Source: Salinisphaera sp. T31B1 (lineage in GTDB: Bacteria > Pseudomonadota > Gammaproteobacteria > Nevskiales > Salinisphaeraceae). Taken from it: 64,000 nucleotides of DNA. Of the stretch, positions 59,231 to 64,000 are shown piece by piece. The DNA lies in NCBI RefSeq assembly GCF_040361275.1, contig NZ_APNH01000001.1, positions 310,001-374,000 of the forward strand, in the 5' to 3' direction. The position numbers and the translations under genes are program-made. Under the pieces are notes generated by a model that did no database searches, was not told the DNA's origin, and saw only the letters and a program-made list of their open reading frames with translations. Every line of letters starts with the position of its first letter. Positions within the stretch are counted from its first letter, which is position 1.

Positions 59231-59842
59231 TCAGACGGATGCGGCCGGCAGGAACGAGCGCAACGGCCGATGGGCATCGGTCAGCCAATCGGCGACCGAG
59301 CGGCCGCTCGCTGCGACCGCGGCCACGACGACGAGCCCGGCCGCCCGGGCGTCCTCGCCGGCGTCGTGATGGGCGAAGTCGATGTCCAGATGCCGGCTGA
59401 GGCTGGCCAGCCCGTAGCCGCGCCGGGCAAAGCGTGGAAACGCCCGCCGTGCGACCCGGGTGGAATCCAGCCAGTGGGCATCGAGCAACGGCAACTCGTG
59501 GCGGGCGCAGGCCCGCGAAGTGGCGGTGACATCGAACGCGGTATGCGAAACCACGACCCGGCCGGTCAAAAGGCGCACGATCTCCGGATAGCAGTCCGGC
59601 CAGGTCGGCGCATCGCGCACGTCCGCGGCATGGATACCGTGGACGGCGATATTGTCGCGTGCGAACCAGGTCCGCGGATTGACGAGCCACGACCAGTTGT
59701 CGATCAGCGCGCCGTCGGCGAAGCGGGCGAAACCGATCTGGCAGATGCTGGCCGGGTCGCCGTTGGCGGTCTCCACGTCGATGGCCACGAACGCGTCGGC
59801 CTCGACGTGCAGCTGCGCGGGGGCGGCGATCGGCCGTGCCAT
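59231..59842 (-). CDS. DnaQ-like 3'-5' exonuclease (DEDDh)
   Basis: A 203-residue exonuclease. The DEDDh residues are visible: VAIDVETAN (Asp, Glu), VSHTAFDVTA (Asp) and FAHHDAGEDARAAG (His, Asp). GIHAADVRDAPTWPDCYPEI matches the DnaQ epsilon-like family. The ATG at 59842 gives the family size; the longer frame to 60319 overlaps the transporter. It follows the DASS transporter gene by 29 bases and may be co-transcribed. It trims single-stranded DNA or RNA; the specific role is unclear. Confidence 0.9.
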   Translation of the reverse strand: MARPIAAPAQLHVEADAFVAIDVETANGDPASICQIGFARFADGALIDNWSWLVNPRTWFARDNIAVHGIHAADVRDAPTWPDCYPEIVRLLTGRVVVSHTAFDVTATSRACARHELPLLDAHWLDSTRVARRAFPRFARRGYGLASLSRHLDIDFAHHDAGEDARAAGLVVVAAVAASGRSVADWLTDAHRPLRSFLPAASV

Positions 59843-59871
59843 GTCAGCCTGCTGGCCGGAGCCTGGGCGGC

Positions 59872-61362
59872 TCAGCCGGCCGCCCAGAACCAGTTGATCA
59901 GGAAGTACGGGATCAGCGTGGCGAGGATCACGCAGGTCACGTTCAGGGCCAGCCCGGCCCGGATCATGGACTGGATCTTCATGCGCCCGGTGGCGAACAC
60001 GATCGCGTTGGGCGGCGTGGCCACCGGCATCATGAACGCACAGCTGGCTGCGATCGCCGCCGGTACGGTCAGCAGCAGGACGTCGATATCCACCGACACG
60101 GCAAGCGCGCCCAGTAGCGGCATGAACACCGCTGCGGTCGCCGTGTTCGACGACACCTCGGTCAGCGAGATGATCACCAGCACCACCGCGCCGACCAGCA
60201 GGATCGCCGGCAGCACGCCGAAGATCTCCATCTGGGTGGCGATCCACTCGGCCAGGCCGGTGTCCTTGATCGCCCCGGCCAGGGCCAGGCCGCCGCCGAA
60301 CAGCAGCAGCACGCCCCACGGCACGTTGGCCTCGTTCTCCCAGCTCATCAAGCGCGAGCCCTTGCCGTCACTGGCCGGGATCACGAACAGGGCCACGCCG
60401 ATGGCCATGGCGATCATCGAGTCCGACAGCCAGGACACGCCGGCGTCGGTAAGCAGCGGCCGGCTGATCCACAGGGCGGCCGCCAGCAGAAACATGAAGC
60501 CGACGCGTTTTTCGGCGCTGGTCAGCGGGCCGAGCTTCTTGAGCTCGTCGGTGAGCATGTCGCGACCGGCCTTGCCGGTATCCAGATTGAAACCGCCGCG
60601 GACCAGCCACAGCCACGCCGCGGCCATCATCGCGATGGAAACCGGAATGCCCACCACCATCCACTGGGCGAAGCCGATATTGATGTTCTGATCCGACGAC
60701 AGATAGCCGGCCAGCAGCGCATTGGGCGGCGTGCCGATGAGCGTGGCCACGCCACCGATCGATGCCGAATAGGCAATCGCCAGCAGCAGGCGCGTGGCAT
60801 AACGCTCGACCTCGGGCGCCTGCTCGCCGTCGGGGTCGTCGGCCATGAGGCTGACCACCGACATGCCGATCGGCAGCATCATGATCGCGGTGGCGGTATT
60901 GGACACCCACATGCTGATAAAGCCGGTCGCGATCATGAATCCGGCGATCTGGCGGGCCGGGCGGGTGCCCACCGCCAGCAGCGTGGTCAGTGCGATCCGC
61001 CGGTGCAAATTCCAGCGCTGCATCGCCAGACCGATCAGAAAACCACCCAGAAACAGGAAGATGATGTCGTCGGCATAGCCGTGGGCGAGATCCTGAAATT
61101 CACCCACGCCGATGGCCGGGCCGACCGCCAGCGGCAGCAGCGAAGTCGCCGGGATGGGAATGGCCTCGGTCGCCCACCACGTGGCCATGAACAACGCCAG
61201 CCCGGCACAGTGCCAGGCCGCGCCTTCCATGCCGGCCGGCGCCGGGATCACCAGCGTGGCGATAAGCCACAACGGGCCCAGGAACAGGCCAATGCGGCCG
61301 GCGGTGCTGGTCGCATGCGCGTCCTGCTGATTGGAGGACACGCTGTCCTGGCTGGGGCTCAT
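59872..61362 (-). CDS. DASS (SLC13)-family sodium:anion symporter
   Basis: A 496-residue membrane protein with about 11 helices. Family blocks: WWATEAIPIPATSLLPLAVG, AHGYADDIIFLFLGGFLIGL, ISMWVSNTATAIMMLPIGM (the SNT motif for Na+ and carboxylate), SIGGVATLIGTPPNALLAGY, EVSSNTATAAVFMPLLGAL (the second SNT) and MMPVATPPNAIVFATG. Both SNT motifs are intact. It imports dicarboxylates, citrate or sulfate with sodium. It overlaps the LOG-family gene by 4 bases and is followed by the exonuclease gene. Confidence 0.95.
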   Translation of the reverse strand: MSPSQDSVSSNQQDAHATSTAGRIGLFLGPLWLIATLVIPAPAGMEGAAWHCAGLALFMATWWATEAIPIPATSLLPLAVGPAIGVGEFQDLAHGYADDIIFLFLGGFLIGLAMQRWNLHRRIALTTLLAVGTRPARQIAGFMIATGFISMWVSNTATAIMMLPIGMSVVSLMADDPDGEQAPEVERYATRLLLAIAYSASIGGVATLIGTPPNALLAGYLSSDQNINIGFAQWMVVGIPVSIAMMAAAWLWLVRGGFNLDTGKAGRDMLTDELKKLGPLTSAEKRVGFMFLLAAALWISRPLLTDAGVSWLSDSMIAMAIGVALFVIPASDGKGSRLMSWENEANVPWGVLLLFGGGLALAGAIKDTGLAEWIATQMEIFGVLPAILLVGAVVLVIISLTEVSSNTATAAVFMPLLGALAVSVDIDVLLLTVPAAIAASCAFMMPVATPPNAIVFATGRMKIQSMIRAGLALNVTCVILATLIPYFLINWFWAAG

Positions 61363-61970
61363 CGGTTTCTCCCTTGCTGGTTCGGTCGTTCTTGGATGCT
61401 ATCGTCGCCCACTCCCATCATCGTGAGCAATCGATGCGCATCGCGCGCCCGGTGGATACGTTCGGCGTGGGCGGCGCCGACGAAGCCCTCGGTCTGCATA
61501 TGGCCGATACAGGCGGCCAGCGGTTCGTAGAACCCGGCTACGTCGAGCAGGCCGCAGGGCTTGTCGTGCCAGCCGAGCTGGTGCCAGGTCAGCACCTCGA
61601 ACAGCTCCTCGAGGGTGCCGAAACCGCCCGGCAGCGCGATGAAGCCGTCTGCGGCTTCGATCATCGCCAGCTTGCGCTGGTGCATGGTCTCGACGATATG
61701 CAGCTCGGTCAGCCCGTTGTGGGCCAGTTCGCGTTCGGTCATCGAGCGCGGGATCACGCCATAGACCGCCCCGCCGGCGGCCAGGGCGGCATCGGCCACC
61801 GCACCCATCAGACCGACCCGGGCCCCGCCATAGACAAGGCGGATCCCGTGGTCGGCCAGAGCCGTGCCCAGCGCGCCCGCGGCGTCGATATATTCCGGCC
61901 GCGCCCCTGCGCGTGACCCGCAGTAGACACAGAGGCTGGCGATCGGCGAGGCGGCGGTGCGAGCGGTCAT
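61359..61970 (-). CDS. LOG-family protein (cytokinin riboside 5'-monophosphate phosphoribohydrolase-like)
   Basis: A 203-residue Rossmann-fold protein of the TIGR00730/LOG family. Signatures: VYCGSRAGARPEYID, LVYGGARVGLMGAVADAAL, ETMHQRKLAMIEAADGFIALPGGFGTLEEL shown in part, with the PGGxGTxxE motif and the MHxRK motif. The start at 61970 has GGAG before it; the longer frame to 62153 is not used. Members hydrolyse nucleoside 5'-monophosphates to the base and ribose-5-phosphate. It overlaps the DASS gene, so the two are translated together. Confidence 0.93.
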   Translation of the reverse strand: MTARTAASPIASLCVYCGSRAGARPEYIDAAGALGTALADHGIRLVYGGARVGLMGAVADAALAAGGAVYGVIPRSMTERELAHNGLTELHIVETMHQRKLAMIEAADGFIALPGGFGTLEELFEVLTWHQLGWHDKPCGLLDVAGFYEPLAACIGHMQTEGFVGAAHAERIHRARDAHRLLTMMGVGDDSIQERPNQQGRNR

Positions 61971-62043
61971 GACAGGCTCCGGAAGCGGCGGGCGGGCGCG
62001 CATTCTAAACAGCCGGAGTCGGCCGCGCAGCCGGCACGCCCGC

Positions 62044-63435
62044 TCATCGGCGGCCCGGCTCGTCGTCGTCCGCGCGATCCTTGACGAAGGTTTCGTCGAC
62101 CTCGCCGGCGAAGAAGCGCTTGCCGTAGATGAGCAGGCACAGACCGATGCCAATACCGAATGCCCAGGCCGCGCCCTGGGTGACCAGCACGCCGGCGGTC
62201 ACGCCCGCGATGCCCAGATCGCGCTGGCTGCGCGCTTCCATGATGCCGATACGCACGCTCACATAGCCCTGGATCAGCAACGTCAGGGCCAGGGCCACGC
62301 CCAGAATCGGCTGGATCACCGACACGATCGGCAACAGCAGCAGGCCGGTGTTGGTGCCCCAGCGAAACGAGCCGGAGCCGCCGAAGATCGAATCCATCGC
62401 GCGGCGGCCTTCCTTGTAGCGCTCGACGATCACCACGTGCATGGCCGCCCACAGCGGGCCGCACATGGCCACGTCCGGCCCGAGAATGCTCATGCTGGCG
62501 TTACGCGCGCCGAAGATCATATGAGCCCGGTCCGGGCTGTAGTCGATATCCTCGTCCGGACGCGCGCCGTCGGCTTCGTCGAGCAGGGCCTTGGACTGGA
62601 GCACGTCGCCGAACAGCACGATATAGGTCGCGGCCACCATCGGCAGCGCCTGGATGAAGAACCAGGCCGGCGGCAGGCCGACACCGAACACCGTGTACTG
62701 CGTCCAGAGGGTGACGAAGTCCGGCTTGGAGAAGCCCCATTCCACGTTCGGCCAGGGCGCTTCGCCGAACAGCGGCGCGAGCACGATCGCCAGCGCGATG
62801 ATCGGGAAGATGCCCAGCTTGCCGATCAGCCCCATCACCGCGTTGCGCTGCTTGAGCGCGTTGAAGCCCTGCGAAAAGATCAGCAGGAAAGCCAGCCCGA
62901 CGGCGATCGAGATCGTGAACGGAAACGTCCAGAAACGCCCGCCGTCGGAGAACACGCTGTTCACCGCGGCCAGGCCCGCACCCATGATGATGCCCGCCTT
63001 GAGCGCGGGCGGCACGAAACGCACCACGTGCTTGGCCAGGCCCGTCACGCCGAGGGCGATCGACAGCGTACCGAGCATGAACTGAAAGGCGATCAGCGCA
63101 TGCACGCGGTCCACGCCCTCGGGAAAGCCTTCGCAGTAGGCAATGAGCAGCGGAATGGCGGGCGTGATCCAGCCCGGCACCACGGGATCGCCGAGCAGGT
63201 GATGCGTCAGATAGAACAGGCCGTTGAGCATCACCACGGCCAGAGCGGCCTCGAACGGCATGCCCAGCAGGTCGGTCATCAGCGGGATCGCGGCCAGATC
63301 GACCGCGCACATCAACAGGCCCTGAAGATAATCCGGCCATTCGAAACGATAGTGATAGAACGGCAGACGGATCTTGAAGGGTCCGGCGCCCCAGTACGGT
63401 GATTCGCCGGCTTCCCTGCGGGCCCATGGCAGCAT
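62044..63435 (-). CDS. NCS2-like multi-pass permease
   Basis: A 463-residue membrane protein with about 12 hydrophobic segments. PFYHYRFEWPDYLQGLLMCAV, GDPVVPGWITPAIPLLIAYC (broken), LKAGIIMGAGLAAVNSVFSD and FGARNASMSILGPDVAMCGPLW are notable blocks. The layout (UraA/NCS2-like repeats with NxSxxG region) suggests a nucleobase/anion transporter, but I cannot name the substrate. The ATG at 63435 with GGGGGA before it is chosen; longer starts at 63492 and 63540 are possible. It is divergent from the TerC gene. Confidence 0.8.
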   Translation of the reverse strand: MLPWARREAGESPYWGAGPFKIRLPFYHYRFEWPDYLQGLLMCAVDLAAIPLMTDLLGMPFEAALAVVMLNGLFYLTHHLLGDPVVPGWITPAIPLLIAYCEGFPEGVDRVHALIAFQFMLGTLSIALGVTGLAKHVVRFVPPALKAGIIMGAGLAAVNSVFSDGGRFWTFPFTISIAVGLAFLLIFSQGFNALKQRNAVMGLIGKLGIFPIIALAIVLAPLFGEAPWPNVEWGFSKPDFVTLWTQYTVFGVGLPPAWFFIQALPMVAATYIVLFGDVLQSKALLDEADGARPDEDIDYSPDRAHMIFGARNASMSILGPDVAMCGPLWAAMHVVIVERYKEGRRAMDSIFGGSGSFRWGTNTGLLLLPIVSVIQPILGVALALTLLIQGYVSVRIGIMEARSQRDLGIAGVTAGVLVTQGAAWAFGIGIGLCLLIYGKRFFAGEVDETFVKDRADDDEPGRR

Positions 63436-63620
63436 ATGAAAATCCCCCGGTATCGATGCGCGTACGATAGCACCGAGGGCGAGCCGGCTCATCGCAGGGC
63501 CTCTTTTGCGATCGGTGGTAAAGCCAGCCTTAACAGGCATTTGACGGGACCGGCCGTAGGATGGCCCGGCCTGGGTCCGTATCGAGTCGGCCCGTACGCA
63601 TTACGCAAGAGAGACGAACG

Positions 63621-64000
63621 ATGGATGTACCTGTCTGGGTCTGGGGCGCAACGATCGCCGGCATTCTGGCGTTGCTGATCTTCGATTTCTTCGCCCATGT
63701 GCGTACGCCGCACGCGCCGTCGCTCAAGGAAGCGGGCGGCTGGTCGATCTTCTATGTGGTACTGGCCATCATCTTCGGCATCGGCCTGTGGATGGTCTGG
63801 GGCCACGACCACGGCATCGAATACTTTGCCGGCTATATCACCGAAAAGAGCCTGTCGGTCGACAACCTGTTCGTGTTCGTGATCATCATGGGCTCGTTCA
63901 ACGTGCCGGCCGAATACCAGCAGAAAGTGCTGCTGGTGGGCGTGGTGATCGCGCTCATCCTGCGTACGATCTTCATCGCTCTCGGCGCGGCGGCGATCGA
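63621..64000 (+). CDS. TerC-family integral membrane protein, N-terminal part, cut by window edge
   Basis: At least 126 residues are visible. MDVPVWVWGATIAGILALL starts the first helix, then FDFFAHVRTPHAPSLKEAG and the family signature FAGYITEKSLSVDNLFVFVIIMG. The acidic and Asn residues in this helix are thought to bind metal in TerC/Alx proteins. YQQKVLLVGVVIALILRTIFI follows. TerC-family members export manganese or calcium. I looked for a yybP-ykoY riboswitch upstream (63541-63620) and did not see it. The ATG has GAGAGACGAACG before it. Confidence 0.92.
   Translation, partial: MDVPVWVWGATIAGILALLIFDFFAHVRTPHAPSLKEAGGWSIFYVVLAIIFGIGLWMVWGHDHGIEYFAGYITEKSLSVDNLFVFVIIMGSFNVPAEYQQKVLLVGVVIALILRTIFIALGAAAI

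Noticed and set aside
63541-63620. yybP-ykoY manganese riboswitch before the TerC gene
   Set aside because: The conserved blocks of that riboswitch were not seen in the short leader.

Overview
The window is GC-rich chromosomal DNA from a gammaproteobacterium, densely coded and with long antisense ORFs caused by base composition. The gene set (glucosylglycerate-type compatible-solute genes, TRAP and DASS transporters, an Mla lipoprotein, a XanB2-type chorismatase, a chromosomal integron) would suit a salt-adapted marine genus such as Salinisphaera. That genus assignment is an inference from gene content, not a database result.

Layout. 1-2768: oligopeptide ABC uptake genes oppA-oppB-oppC (oppC runs off the left edge). 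2835-4748: tRNA-modification gene mnmG, without rsmG beside it. 4764-9630: a carbohydrate-utilisation island (SDR dehydrogenase, MFS transporter, class II aldolase, PfkB kinase, DeoR regulator). 9684-16515: DUF945 protein, a GH13_18 sugar phosphorylase, a diguanylate cyclase and the gpgP-gpgS pair, which makes glucosylglycerate from 3-phosphoglycerate. 16653-22070: a two-component system followed by a GT9 glycosyltransferase, a chorismatase and a second glycosyltransferase. 22064-30167: cyclotransferase, orphan FliA-type sigma factor, glycerate kinase, CorA, MlaA with an exported hydrolase, a renalase-like flavoprotein and a GNAT. 30518-31992: a second diguanylate cyclase followed by a 300-bp MITE-like element.

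31989-38033: a catabolic operon (isocitrate-lyase/PEP-mutase-type lyase, TRAP transporter dctPQM, FAD-linked 2-hydroxyacid dehydrogenase) beside a divergent GntR regulator, with two TTTGTATACAAA palindromes in the intergenic region. 38813-44271: truncated hemoglobin, GST, two GNATs, a small membrane protein, an MFS transporter and a thioesterase. 44338-45234: a REP-associated-type (Y1) transposase.

45338-54487: the most notable region, a complete integron. It has an intact IntI tyrosine recombinase reading right, an attI junction near 53380, and 12 cassettes reading left, each closed by an attC site. Cassette DNA is visibly lower in GC than its surroundings. Cassette products include an OsmC-like protein, an ApeA-like HEPN protein, three further HEPN-like proteins (two with an RNx3H motif), a DUF4917/SIR2-like protein, a SinR/Cas2-like protein and a membrane coiled-coil protein. 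The array therefore looks like a store of defence-type genes.

54521-64000: amidase, M23 peptidase, two copies of a structured intergenic repeat with covarying hairpins, an MpaB-type oxygenase, an operon of LOG-family protein, DASS transporter and DnaQ-like exonuclease, an NCS2-like permease, and the start of a TerC-family protein that runs off the right edge. No rRNA, tRNA or CRISPR array was seen.
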